From: Poriferisodalis sp965208895
GTDB lineage: Bacteria > Actinomycetota > Acidimicrobiia > Acidimicrobiales > Poriferisodalaceae
DNA length: 64,000 nt
Assembly (NCBI RefSeq): GCF_965208895.1
Contig: NZ_OZ242363.1
Location: forward strand, 4,030,001-4,094,000
Reading direction: 5' to 3'
Part shown: one piece after another, positions 16,202 to 25,425 of the stretch
Layout of the letters: every line of letters starts with the position of its first letter
Numbering within the stretch: the first letter of the stretch is position 1
The notes under the pieces: generated by a model
The model's input: only the letters and a program-made list of their open reading frames with translations
Told to the model about the DNA's origin: nothing
Databases searched by the model: none
Translations under genes and position numbers: made by a program

Positions 16202-18310
16202 GTGAACGCACAGACGCACGGCGAGTTGGCGAACTTCATCTGGGACATCTGCAATCTGCTGCGCGGCCCCTACAAGCGCAACGAGTACCGAAAGGTGATC
16301 CTGCCGCTGACGGTGCTGCGCCGTTTCGACTGCGTGCTCGCTGACACCAAGGACGACGTGCTCGCGGCAGCCAGGGTGCATGCTCGCCAGTCCGAGAACG
16401 TGCGCCACCAGCTTGTTTCGGCTGCGGCGCGGCGGCCGTTCTACAACACCTCGCCGTTCGACTTCAGGCGGCTGCTCGACGACCCCGACCAGATCGCGGC
16501 GAACCTCAACGCCTACATCGCGGCGTACTCGCCGAACGTGCGCGACATCATGGCCAGCTTCGACTTCGGCACCCAGATCGACCGCCTCGCGGAGCGCCAG
16601 CGGCTGTTCCAGGTGATCGGGCGGTTCGCGAACCTCGACCTGTCGCCTGAGCGCGTGGACAACATGCAGATGGGCTACGTGTTCGAGGAGTTGATCCGCA
16701 TCGGCGCGGAGCAGTCCAACGAGGAGGCCGGGGAGCACTTCACGCCCCGCGAGGTGATCCGGCTGATGGTCAGCCTGCTGCTGTCACCCGAGCCCGACCT
16801 GGGCAAGGCCAATGTCGTCAAGACGATCTATGACCCTGCCTGCGGCACCGGCGGCATGCTCAGCGTCGCGGAGGACTTCCTGCGTAGCCACAACGCCGAG
16901 GCGCGGCCGTTCCTGTTCGGCCAGGACATCAACAACGAGTCATGGGCGGTGTGCCGCTCGGACATGCTCATCAAGGGCGCCGACGCCGACAACATCAGGC
17001 TGGGCGACTCGTTCACCGATGACGGCTTCAAGCACCGTTCCGACGACTCGCGCTGGACGTTCGACTACATGTTGGCCAACCCGCCGTTCGGGGTCGAGTG
17101 GAAACAGCAGCAGCAGGCCATCAAGCAAGAACGCGACACGCTCGGCTTCCAGGGCCGCTTCGGCGCGGGCCTGCCGCGCATCAACGACGGCTCGCTGCTG
17201 TTCCTCCAGCACATGCTGTCGAAGATGTCGCCCGTCTCGGCAGACGGCACCGGGGGCAGCCGGATAGCGATCGTGTTCAACGGGTCACCGCTGTTCACCG
17301 GCGACGCGGGCAGCGGCGAGAGCGAGATCAGGCGCTGGATCATCGAAAACGACTGGCTCGAAGCCATCGTCGCCCTGCCCGACCAACTCTTCTACAACAC
17401 CGGCATCTCCACCTACATCTGGATACTGACGAACCGCAAGGAAGATCACCGCCGCGGCAAGATTCAGTTGATCGACGGCCGCGAGTTCTGCGTTAAGATG
17501 CGCCGCAGCCTCGGCAACAAGCGCAACGAACTCTCGTCCGACCAGATCGACGACCTGACCCGCATCCACGGCAGCTTCACCGACGGCGAGACCCGCGACG
17601 TCACCGACGAGGATCCCGTCACCCATGAGCCGCGCACCCGGCCCCGAGTCGTCAGCAAGGTGTTCGCCAACGACGACTTCGGGTACCGCAAGATCACCGT
17701 CGAACGCCCCCTGCGGCTCAACTTCGCCGCCGCACCCGAGCGCATCGCCCGCATCGAAGACGAGCGTGCGTTCGTCAACCTCGCCAGGAGCAAGAAGCGT
17801 GCAGGACCGGCTCACGATGCCGAGGTCGCCGAGGGCCAGGCCCGCCAGCAAGCCATCCGCGACACGCTCGCAACCCTCGCCGAGACCACCGACAGCGCAA
17901 CCATCACGAACCGCGACCACTTCACCGTGCGCCTGCGAGCCGCCGCCGAAGCCCACGACGTGCGTTTGTCGGCGTCTGAGCGCAACGCCGTCCTCGCCGC
18001 GCTCAGCGAACGCGACCCTGAGGCCGCAGTCTGCGAAGACCGCCACGGCAACCCCGAGCCCGACACCGGCCTGCGCGACACCGAGAGCGTCCCTCTCGGC
18101 GAGGACATCGACGCCTACATGGCACGCGAAGTCCTCCCGCACGTCGACGACGCATGGGTCGACCGCGGCAAGACGAAGATCGGCTACGAGATCCCGCTCA
18201 ACCGCCACTTCTACGTCTACGAACCGCCCCGACCCCTCGAAGTCATCGAAGCCGACCTGCGGACCCTCGAAACGGAGATCGCACAACTGCTCGCCGAGGT
18301 CACCGCGTAG
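16202..18310 (+). CDS. hsdM: Type I restriction-modification DNA methyltransferase subunit HsdM
   Basis: The N6-adenine methyltransferase subunit of a type I system. The 702-residue product starts with a helical HsdM_N region (residues 1-160). The N6_Mtase domain has motif I DPACGTGG (from D211) and catalytic motif IV NPPF (293-296). The C-terminus ends in a helical tail IEADLRTLETEIAQLLAEVTA-like segment that packs against HsdS. The GTG at 16202 follows a GGAGG-like site. The last ~150 bp are duplicated in diverged form just before hsdS (19162-19312). In a usual operon the stop would overlap hsdS, but here two extra genes intervene. Confidence 0.93.
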   Translation: MNAQTHGELANFIWDICNLLRGPYKRNEYRKVILPLTVLRRFDCVLADTKDDVLAAARVHARQSENVRHQLVSAAARRPFYNTSPFDFRRLLDDPDQIAANLNAYIAAYSPNVRDIMASFDFGTQIDRLAERQRLFQVIGRFANLDLSPERVDNMQMGYVFEELIRIGAEQSNEEAGEHFTPREVIRLMVSLLLSPEPDLGKANVVKTIYDPACGTGGMLSVAEDFLRSHNAEARPFLFGQDINNESWAVCRSDMLIKGADADNIRLGDSFTDDGFKHRSDDSRWTFDYMLANPPFGVEWKQQQQAIKQERDTLGFQGRFGAGLPRINDGSLLFLQHMLSKMSPVSADGTGGSRIAIVFNGSPLFTGDAGSGESEIRRWIIENDWLEAIVALPDQLFYNTGISTYIWILTNRKEDHRRGKIQLIDGREFCVKMRRSLGNKRNELSSDQIDDLTRIHGSFTDGETRDVTDEDPVTHEPRTRPRVVSKVFANDDFGYRKITVERPLRLNFAAAPERIARIEDERAFVNLARSKKRAGPAHDAEVAEGQARQQAIRDTLATLAETTDSATITNRDHFTVRLRAAAEAHDVRLSASERNAVLAALSERDPEAAVCEDRHGNPEPDTGLRDTESVPLGEDIDAYMAREVLPHVDDAWVDRGKTKIGYEIPLNRHFYVYEPPRPLEVIEADLRTLETEIAQLLAEVTA

Positions 18311-18475
18311 CTGTGTTGTATCTCAGCGCAATCCGCTGTAGCGCGGAACTCTCGAAGCAGGCGCGACGAGCCAGCTCAGTGCTGGCGGGTACGCCCCGCG
18401 TAGCAGCGGGCGACTTGTCCCGTTGGCAGAGCGCTACCGTTGCTCGCATGCCGTTGATTCCGCGAGCATGTGCAC

Positions 18476-18712
18476 ATGAGCGCTGACGCATCCGTGCCTC
18501 GGCGCGCCCGGCGGCGTCTGCGCATTGTCCGCCGCGCCCGTCGCTCCGGATTCGTGCGGGGTGCTTCGCTGATGTTCGACTTCAGCGGGTCGATCCGTCG
18601 CCGCAGAATCTCGACGTCGCGCTGCCGATCCGATGCCGAAGCCCTCGCGTCGGACTGGCGTGCGGTCGGAGACGATCTGCGTCGTGCCATGCATCAACGT
18701 CCGGCGGCGTGA
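18476..18712 (+). CDS. Small arginine-rich protein of unknown function
   Basis: A 78-residue basic protein, arginine-rich in its first 50 residues (VPRRARRRLRIVRRARR; SIRRRRIS), with an acidic-basic helical C-terminus (DWRAVGDDLRRAM). I do not recognise a family. It is judged real because its stop overlaps the GTG start of the next gene by 4 bases, which implies translational coupling. The pair sits between hsdM and hsdS where no gene is expected. It may bind nucleic acid, judging only by charge. The 165 bases before it hold no recognisable feature. Confidence 0.5.
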   Translation: MSADASVPRRARRRLRIVRRARRSGFVRGASLMFDFSGSIRRRRISTSRCRSDAEALASDWRAVGDDLRRAMHQRPAA

Positions 18713-19107
18713 CATCGTCCGACTTGCCTGAGCCAGTCGAAGAGACTGCGGCCGTGCCCGCTGCTACCGAGCATCTCTCGGTGAAGCGGTTCGAGACCAC
18801 GTTCTCAGGTCCGTTGCCGCCCCCGTCGGATCTGGCGGCGTACGGCCAGATCAGTCCTGATCTTGTAGAGCGGATCGTCACTGCATCAGAACAGGAGCGA
18901 GAACATCGTCATCGCATGGACCTCGAGCAGTCGCGCCGAGACTCGTACGGCCTCGTCGCCGGGTTTGCCGTTGCCGTGCTCTTCCTGCTCGTTGCAGCCT
19001 GGCTCATCAATGGCGGGAGGGAGGTCGCTGGCGTGATCCTGGGAACCGTTGACCTCGTAGCGTTGACCGCAGTCTTCGTGCTGGGACGGCACAGCGATGA
19101 CCCGTAG
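18709..19107 (+). CDS. DUF2335-family membrane protein
   Basis: A 132-residue protein with a soluble N-terminal half and two transmembrane helices (VAGFAVAVLFLLVAAWLI and VILGTVDLVALTAVFVLG). The segment FSGPLPPPSDLAAYGQISPD followed by ERIVTASEQEREHRH is characteristic of DUF2335, a family often found beside toxin-antitoxin, restriction or abortive-infection genes but of unknown role. The GTG start overlaps the upstream small gene. Position inside a restriction operon suggests an accessory or membrane-effector role; that is inference. Confidence 0.7.
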   Translation: MTSSDLPEPVEETAAVPAATEHLSVKRFETTFSGPLPPPSDLAAYGQISPDLVERIVTASEQEREHRHRMDLEQSRRDSYGLVAGFAVAVLFLLVAAWLINGGREVAGVILGTVDLVALTAVFVLGRHSDDP

Positions 19108-19161
19108 CCGCAGCGGCAACCAGAGGTCATGTGCCGCGCCACTCGCTCGCGGTGGCATCAC

Positions 19162-19312
19162 CGGCCACGCCAAGTCCAGGATCGGTTGCGAGACACCGCT
19201 CAACCGCCATTTCTGCGGCTACGAGCCACCGAGGCTCCTCGAAGTCATCGAAGCCGACCTCAAGACGCTCGAAGCAGAGATCGGGCAGTTGCTGGCCGAG
19301 GTCACGGCATGA
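19162..19312 (+). pseudogene. Diverged duplicate of the hsdM 3' end
   Basis: Translation gives IGCETPLNRHFCGYEPPRLL then EVIEADLKTLEAEIGQLLAE, a near copy of the HsdM C-terminus (IGYEIPLNRHFYVYEPPRPL...). A 23-base stretch is identical between 18236-18258 and 19238-19260, while flanks differ at scattered positions. The fragment's TGA overlaps the hsdS ATG (19309-19312), the junction expected in a normal hsdM-hsdS operon. It therefore looks like the end of the original hsdM, left when another hsdM plus two genes came in upstream. It may still be translated as a coupling leader (open frame from 19097). Confidence 0.75.
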
Positions 19313-20634
19313 AGCAGGCATACGCCAATCACCGCTCCTCGGGCATCGAGTGGCTTGGCGACATACCCGCTCATTGGGGACTTCAGCGTCTTGGCTTTGC
19401 ACTCGCCGATGCAGTCGCCGGCGGTACGCCAAGTACGAGCAGGGATGACTACTGGGCCGAGGATGACGAAGACGGCATGCCATGGATTGCTATTGCCGAC
19501 ATGTCCGAGGGAGGCATTGTCGAATCCACGGAAAAGGCGGTGACTGAGCCGGGCATGCGAGACGCTCGCCTACGACCATTGCCTCCCGGCACGATCATTT
19601 ATTCGATGTACGCCTCCGTCGGCGCCGTCGCGGTACTGGGTTTGGAGGCTGTAACCAACCAAGCGATTCTCGGTCTGTTGCCCCGTCGTCACGTCGAGAA
19701 TCCATATCTGTTCTGGTGGCTTCACGCACTACACGGACCGGTGCTGGCGCTCACTCGCAACAACACGCAGGCGAACCTCAGTGCTGAGACAGTGCGCAGA
19801 CTCCCAATAGTTCTGCCGCCTGCATCGGAGCAACAAGCAATCTCAGCCTTCCTCGACCGCGAGACCGCCCGTATCGACAGGCTCATCACGATGCAGGAGT
19901 CGCTCATCGAGCGGCTCGACGAGTACCGGACGGCGTTGATCACGCGGGTGGTGACGAAGGGGCCGCCGCCCGAGGCTGCGGAGGCGGGCGGGCTGGACCC
20001 GGAGCCGGCGCTGAAGGATTCGGGGGTGGAGTGGCTCGGGGAGGTGCCGGAGCATTGGGTGGTCAAACGACTTGCGTACGTAGTCGATTGCCTGGACGGG
20101 AAGCGGGTGCCACTGAATTCCGAGCAGCGTTCCTACCGCCAAGGCACGATTCCATACTGGGGTGCAAATGGCGTTCTTGATCATGTCGATGATTGGCTGT
20201 TTAGCGAACCTCTTGTGCTTCTCGGCGAAGATGGGGCACCCTTCTTCACTGGCAACAAGCGTGTTGCGTTCTCTACACGCGGGAAGATTTGGGTCAACAA
20301 CCATGCGCACGTTCTCCGCCCCGTGGGAATACACCAAGAGTTCTTGATTCACGTGCTCAATGTGACTGACTACGCCGCGTTCATTGGCGGCTCCACACGC
20401 GACAAACTCACACAGGGTGATATGAACGACATCCCCATCTTGGTGCCCCCGAAAGAGGATCAAGTGCTCATCATTGACTACCTGAGTGGGCAACTCGACC
20501 AAGTGGGCGGGCTACGGAATCGAATAGACGCATCGATCGGGCGTCTCCGGGAGTACCGCTCGGCGCTGATCTCGGCGGCAGTGACGGGCAAGATCGATGT
20601 ACGCGACGCAGCGCTGGCTGGGGGTGATGTGTGA
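19309..20634 (+). CDS. hsdS: Type I restriction-modification specificity subunit HsdS
   Basis: The DNA-recognition subunit, 441 residues. It has the pseudo-twofold layout of HsdS: motif SGIEWLGDIPAHW (about 10-23) opens target-recognition domain 1 and SGVEWLGEVPEHW (from 238) opens domain 2. Each ends in a conserved helix, ARIDRLITMQESLIERLDEY and GRLREYRSALISAAV. The start ATG overlaps the stop of the hsdM relic by 4 bases, and the stop overlaps hsdR. The two domains differ, so the recognised sequence should be bipartite; it cannot be predicted here. Confidence 0.92.
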   Translation: MKQAYANHRSSGIEWLGDIPAHWGLQRLGFALADAVAGGTPSTSRDDYWAEDDEDGMPWIAIADMSEGGIVESTEKAVTEPGMRDARLRPLPPGTIIYSMYASVGAVAVLGLEAVTNQAILGLLPRRHVENPYLFWWLHALHGPVLALTRNNTQANLSAETVRRLPIVLPPASEQQAISAFLDRETARIDRLITMQESLIERLDEYRTALITRVVTKGPPPEAAEAGGLDPEPALKDSGVEWLGEVPEHWVVKRLAYVVDCLDGKRVPLNSEQRSYRQGTIPYWGANGVLDHVDDWLFSEPLVLLGEDGAPFFTGNKRVAFSTRGKIWVNNHAHVLRPVGIHQEFLIHVLNVTDYAAFIGGSTRDKLTQGDMNDIPILVPPKEDQVLIIDYLSGQLDQVGGLRNRIDASIGRLREYRSALISAAVTGKIDVRDAALAGGDV

Positions 20635-23600
20635 TGTCTTCGCAGACTTCTGAGCATGCGTTCGAGTCGACGGTGGAGTCGATGCTGGCTGATGTGGGCT
20701 GGGTATCGGTGGCGCCGGATGAGTGGGATGTGGATAGGGCGTTGTTCCCGGATCGGGTCGTGGCGTTCGTGCGGGCGACGCAGCCGGAGTTGTGGGAGCA
20801 GGCTGAGAAGTCACAGGGCGCTGAGCTTGTGCCGCGTCTGCTGGAGCGGCTCTGCAAGGAGCTTGATCTGAAGGGCACTTTGGAGGTGCTGCGTCATGGC
20901 TTCAAGTTCGTGGGCAAGATATTCCGGCTCGCGTACTTCAAGCCCGCTCACGGCCTGAACCCCGATGCGCTGGCGCTGTTCGGCGCCAACGAGTTGACGG
21001 TGACTCGGCAGGCTCGCTGTCATCCGGGCAAGAACGACACGGTTGATCTGCTGCTTGCGCTGAACGGTGTGCCGGTGGCGACGTGCGAGTTGAAGAACCC
21101 GATGACGGGCCAGACGTGGAAGGACGCGATCAGTCAGTACCGCACCGATCGTGAGCCGGGTGCGCCGTTGTTCCGGTTTGGCAAGCGGGCTTTGGTGCAT
21201 TTCGCGGCTGATCCTGACGAGGTGCACATGACGACGCGGCTCGCGAAGGGCGACACGCGGTTCTTGCCGTTCAACCGTGGCAGCCATCCCGGCGAGGTGC
21301 GATGCGGTGCAGGCAATCCCGTTCATCGGTTGGGGCCTCGGACGGGCTATTTCTGGGGCGAGGTGCTGGAGCGGGACCGGTTCTTGGAGATCATCGGCTC
21401 GTTCATGTTCACCGAGCGCCGCGAGGAAAAGGTCGTCGACGCGAAGGGGACCCGCACCGTCAAACGCGAGACGCTGGTCTTCCCCCGATATCACCAACTG
21501 GACTCGGTGAGCCTGATGGTGGAGACCGCCCGTACCGAGGGGGCGGGGAACAACTATCTGGTGCAGCATTCGGCGGGCAGCGGCAAGACGAACTCGATCT
21601 CGTGGCTGGCACATCGCCTCTCCAGCCTGCACACCGCCTCGGACGACAAGGTGTTCGACTGCGTGGTGGTGATCACCGACCGGCGGGTGCTCGATGCGCA
21701 ACTGCAAGATGCGATCACTCAGATCGAGCACACCCAAGGGGTGGTGCAGGCCATCGACGAGGACTCCGCTCAGCTTGCCAAGGCCTTGGTGGACGACACC
21801 AAGATCGTCATCACGACGTTGCAGAAGTTCCCGTTCGTGATGGGCGGCCTGATGCGCATCGCCGGCGCGGACTCCCCTGACACAGCCAGCGAGGCTGAGA
21901 GCGCTCAGGCGGCGGAGTGGGCGCAGAGCCTGGCGTCGCGGCGTTACGCGATCATCGTGGACGAGGCGCATTCGAGCCAGACCGGCGACACCGCCCACCA
22001 GATGAAGCAGCTTCTCGGCGCCGGAGCGCTGGCTGGCGGCGACGATCCGCAGGACTGGCAGGACGGGCTGAACGCGGTGGTGGAGTCACGCGGCCCGCAG
22101 GAGAACCTGAGCTTCTTCGCGTTCACCGCGACGCCGAAGGGCAAGACGATCGAGCTTTTCGGACGTCCCGGCGCGGACGGCAAGCCGGTGCCGTTCCATA
22201 CCTACAGCATGCGCCAGGCCATCGAGGAGGGCTTCATCCTCGACGTGCTGGGCAACTACACCGACTACGACACGTACTTCAAGCTGGTCAACACCGCCGA
22301 GAACGGCGACGACTTCCCCAAGCGGCGCACCGCGACCAAGCTCAACAAGTTCGTGACCCTGCACGAGCACAACCTGTCCCAGAAGACCGAGATCATCGTC
22401 GAGCATTTCCGCAATCAGGTGATGCACGCCATGGGCGGCAAGGCCAAAGCGATGGTGGTGGCGGGGTCGCGGCTGCACGCGGTGCGGTACATGAACCACT
22501 TCACCCGCTACATCGACGAGCACGGCTATGACGACGTGCGCCCGCTGGTGGCTTTCAGCGGCACAGTCACCGACCCCGACACCGGCGCTGAGTGCACCGA
22601 GCCGAAGATGAACACCGACGTCGTGTCGGGCAAACCGATCAGCGAAGCCGCGCTGCCGGGCCGGTTCGCTTCGCCTGACTACCAGATATTGCTCGTGGCG
22701 GAGAAGTACCAGACCGGGTTCGACCAGCCGCTGCTGGCGGCCATGTACGTCGACAAGCCCCTGTCGGGGGTGCATGCGGTGCAGACGCTCTCGCGGCTCA
22801 ACCGCATCGCCGCAGGCAAGCAGCCCCCGTTCGTCTTGGACTTCGTGAACTCGCCGTCTGACATCGCCGCGGCATTCGCGCCGTACTTCGACGTCGCCGA
22901 GTTGCGCGAGCAGTCCGACCCCTACCAACTGGACACCCTCGCCCACGAACTCGGCCAGGCAGGCGTGTACCAGCAGTCCGAGGTGGACGACTTCGCGTCG
23001 GTGTTCTACCTGCCCGCCCATCGCCAGCAGCCGACCGACCACGCCCGCCTCGAAGCCGCCTTGGGGCCCGCACGGGACCGATTCGCCGCCCTCGACGACG
23101 AAGACGCCCAAGAAGAATTCCGGGACCGGCTCACCGCCTACGTGCGCCTCTACACGTTCCTGAGCCAGATCATCCCCTACGCCGACTGCGAACTCGAACG
23201 GCTCTACTCCTATGGCCGCATGCTGGCGCCCCGGCTGGCCGCACCCGACGGCGGCGACCCCATCGACCTCGGCGGCGACGTCGAACTGGAGTACTACAGA
23301 ATCCAGAAAATCTCCAGCGGAGCCATCAGCCTCGACAGCGACGACGCCACCGTCACCAGCCCCACCGCAGTCGGCACCGGCACCGCCGAAGAGGAAACCG
23401 AGCCGCTGTCACAGATCATCGAACGCCTCAACCACCTCTTCGGCACCGACTTCGACGACACCGATCGCCTGTTCCTCGAAGCAGTCCACAACGACGCCAT
23501 GCAAGAAGACGACATGCTCGTCACCGCACGAGCCAACGACTTCGACAAGTTCTTCCTGGCTCAGCGCGCACGCCTGCGAGAACTCATGCTCGACCGTCTC

Positions 23601-23738
23601 GCAGAGAACGAAGCGCTCGTCAACCGTTGCCACAATGAGGCCGACATCGGCGACATCGTGGACCACGGAATGATGCAAGCCATCTTCGGCAGCGCCAACG
23701 CCGAAGCCGACAGCGGAACTCTGCTGGACGCAGGGTGA
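20634..23738 (+). CDS. hsdR: Type I restriction endonuclease subunit HsdR
   Basis: The ATP-dependent translocase and nuclease subunit, 1034 residues, full length for the family. The N-terminal nuclease has D138 (TVDLLLALN) and E152-x-K154 (CELKNP) of the PD-(D/E)XK site. The SF2 motor has Walker A AGSGKT (314-319), DEAH (443-446), motif III FTATPKGKT and the later YQTGFDQPLL and LSRLNR motifs. The C-terminal helical domain binds HsdM/HsdS. The ATG at 20634 shares one base with the hsdS stop; a GTG 3 bases earlier is possible. The codons look intact throughout, so restriction is probably active. Confidence 0.94.
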   Translation: MSSQTSEHAFESTVESMLADVGWVSVAPDEWDVDRALFPDRVVAFVRATQPELWEQAEKSQGAELVPRLLERLCKELDLKGTLEVLRHGFKFVGKIFRLAYFKPAHGLNPDALALFGANELTVTRQARCHPGKNDTVDLLLALNGVPVATCELKNPMTGQTWKDAISQYRTDREPGAPLFRFGKRALVHFAADPDEVHMTTRLAKGDTRFLPFNRGSHPGEVRCGAGNPVHRLGPRTGYFWGEVLERDRFLEIIGSFMFTERREEKVVDAKGTRTVKRETLVFPRYHQLDSVSLMVETARTEGAGNNYLVQHSAGSGKTNSISWLAHRLSSLHTASDDKVFDCVVVITDRRVLDAQLQDAITQIEHTQGVVQAIDEDSAQLAKALVDDTKIVITTLQKFPFVMGGLMRIAGADSPDTASEAESAQAAEWAQSLASRRYAIIVDEAHSSQTGDTAHQMKQLLGAGALAGGDDPQDWQDGLNAVVESRGPQENLSFFAFTATPKGKTIELFGRPGADGKPVPFHTYSMRQAIEEGFILDVLGNYTDYDTYFKLVNTAENGDDFPKRRTATKLNKFVTLHEHNLSQKTEIIVEHFRNQVMHAMGGKAKAMVVAGSRLHAVRYMNHFTRYIDEHGYDDVRPLVAFSGTVTDPDTGAECTEPKMNTDVVSGKPISEAALPGRFASPDYQILLVAEKYQTGFDQPLLAAMYVDKPLSGVHAVQTLSRLNRIAAGKQPPFVLDFVNSPSDIAAAFAPYFDVAELREQSDPYQLDTLAHELGQAGVYQQSEVDDFASVFYLPAHRQQPTDHARLEAALGPARDRFAALDDEDAQEEFRDRLTAYVRLYTFLSQIIPYADCELERLYSYGRMLAPRLAAPDGGDPIDLGGDVELEYYRIQKISSGAISLDSDDATVTSPTAVGTGTAEEETEPLSQIIERLNHLFGTDFDDTDRLFLEAVHNDAMQEDDMLVTARANDFDKFFLAQRARLRELMLDRLAENEALVNRCHNEADIGDIVDHGMMQAIFGSANAEADSGTLLDAG

Positions 23739-23967
23739 GCACATCGTCAGCTTCCAGGCTCGCGGCGCTTCTGGATCGCGTCATGTCCCACGTTGTGGTT
23801 CGCGCACGAAATCGCAGAAACAGCCAGCTCCGGGCGGACCAATAGCGGACATTCTCGAGTACGTCGACATCGACCTTCTCGTGGAAGTGTGGGACGAGAT
23901 CCACCTGGCGCCGCATGTGCGCGAGCGATGGCGCGGCTGGCTCACCGACCAGGGCTTGTTGAGCTAG
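23737..23967 (+). pseudogene. Possible start-less small-protein relic downstream of hsdR
   Basis: The frame ending at TAG 23965-23967 reads a protein-like tail with DILEYVDIDLLVEVWDEIHL and ERWRGWLTDQGLLS, preceded by PRCGSRTKSQK. No ATG, GTG or TTG occurs in this frame from the upstream stop (23671) to the coherent part. It is either a decayed or frameshifted gene or chance. It occupies most of the 310-bp gap between hsdR and the convergent ATPase, where nothing else is recognisable. Confidence 0.35.
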
Positions 23968-24049
23968 CCCCACAGTGCTCACCGATCTGCAGCGCGAGGT
24001 ACGCCGGAGGTCGGCGACCGCGTCGATGTGGGCTGCCGCAGCTGCGCGG

Positions 24050-25369
24050 TCACCGCCGGGACCGGCAGCCGCCGTTGTGTCCTGCGGGCAGCACGCAGCG
24101 ACGTTTCGCTCGAGGCATGTAGTCGTTGCATCGACGCGTCGGGTCGGCGCTGCCGCGGGCCGCTGCCGCGGTCGCGGCAGTTCCGGGATTCGCTTCAGGC
24201 AAGGAGCGGGCACCACTGCGGGCTGCTTCGGGGCTCATGGACGGCCCAAACTCGGCGATGCCGTAACTGTCCTCTGTGACGCATTCGTTGACCAGCAGCC
24301 GTTCCCATGCCGCTGCCGGATTGTTGACCGTGCCGCGCACGTCGGCGAGCACGTCGGTCAGCGCCGCGGCACCGTCGCGTGCAGCGAGGGCGGCCATGAG
24401 ACGACGCTCGGACATGCCGACGTCGTGCCAGACCTGCGGATAGAGGCGAGCGGCGATGTATGCGTCGGCGTGTCGCACTGCCTCGGTTGCGGCGGCCGCG
24501 TCGATCGTGCCGTTCGGTGATCCCGCGCAGTCCCAGGCTGCGTTTCCGAGTGCTTGCATCCGCATCGGGTAAGGGCCGGCGCTGTCAGCCATGATGCTGA
24601 GCGCTTCTTCGGTGACATGACCGCCGGCGTCGCTGATGCTGTCCCTGAAGAATCGGTACGCCTGGGCGGCGGTGATGTGCGGCAGATCCGCGTGGGAGCT
24701 GCGAACGAAGAAGCTCAGCTTCCGGTCGACGAAGAACGTGAGGCGCAAGTCTGGCAGTCCGGCTGCAATCACAGCGATCGGCAGTTGTCCGCGTTGGGAG
24801 ATGTGCTGCATGTCGGCGGCGAAGCGTCGCAGTTCCTCAATGTCAGCCGCGTGCAGTTCGTCGAGGGTGATGAGCACGCCGACGCTTCGTTCGGAGGCGA
24901 GCCTGCCGAGCGTGGTGAGGCGCCGACGCAGATTCCAGTTCGGCTCGAAAATCTGTTTGCGTTCGGATGCGAGCCATGCCAGACGTGGGCCGACTCCGCG
25001 GCGCGATGTGCGTTCCGTCACAGCCGGGACGGGTCCAGGCAGGGCTTCGCTGTCGTCGCAGGCGCGCTCGATCTCCGCCACGATCCGGTCATGCAGACCT
25101 CTGGTGGTCGCGTCGACATCCAGATTCACCCAGCCGGACGCCGCTGTGATCTCCTTCATCCGGCCGAGCAGAACGGTTTTGCCTGAACCGCGGCTGCCCA
25201 GAATCACTGTCGAAAATCGATCGTCCGTAGGACCGATGTCGAGACCGGCGCTGAGGCTGGCCACGAGCGGGTCTCGTCCGACTAACAGCCTCGGGGGAAT
25301 CCCGAAACCGGGAGCGAACGGACGCTCAGCTTCCCGTTCCACGAAACGATCGTCAAGCAAATTCGCCAT
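24050..25369 (-). CDS. P-loop ATPase (Orc1/AAA_16-like) with C-terminal Cys/His tail
   Basis: A 439-residue ATPase. After an N-terminal FGIPPRLLVGRDPLV (AAA_16/Orc-type entry) comes Walker A GSRGSGKT (58-65), then Walker B GVLITLDELHAAD. The AAVIAAGLPDLR and AYRFFRDSISDAGG segments are followed by a helical lid and a winged-helix-like region (MSERRLMAALAARDG). The extreme C-terminus has C-x10-C-x5-H-x3-C, a zinc-binding pattern unusual for this group, separated by an Ala-rich linker. The ATG at 25369 starts MANLLDDRF. The gene is convergent with the restriction operon. I do not recognise a named system; ORC-like ATPases of this type occur in islands and plasmids. Confidence 0.7.
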   Translation of the reverse strand: MANLLDDRFVEREAERPFAPGFGIPPRLLVGRDPLVASLSAGLDIGPTDDRFSTVILGSRGSGKTVLLGRMKEITAASGWVNLDVDATTRGLHDRIVAEIERACDDSEALPGPVPAVTERTSRRGVGPRLAWLASERKQIFEPNWNLRRRLTTLGRLASERSVGVLITLDELHAADIEELRRFAADMQHISQRGQLPIAVIAAGLPDLRLTFFVDRKLSFFVRSSHADLPHITAAQAYRFFRDSISDAGGHVTEEALSIMADSAGPYPMRMQALGNAAWDCAGSPNGTIDAAAATEAVRHADAYIAARLYPQVWHDVGMSERRLMAALAARDGAAALTDVLADVRGTVNNPAAAWERLLVNECVTEDSYGIAEFGPSMSPEAARSGARSLPEANPGTAATAAAARGSADPTRRCNDYMPRAKRRCVLPAGHNGGCRSRR

Positions 25370-25425
25370 GCACAACATCCTGCTGCAACGCATCAATGTC
25401 AGCTATCAGACATTATCTTCGCGCA

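Noticed and set aside
19129..19308. Longer HsdS start upstream
   Set aside because: Those codons are out of frame with the hsdM relic and give arginine-rich nonsense; the coupled ATG at 19309 fits HsdS.
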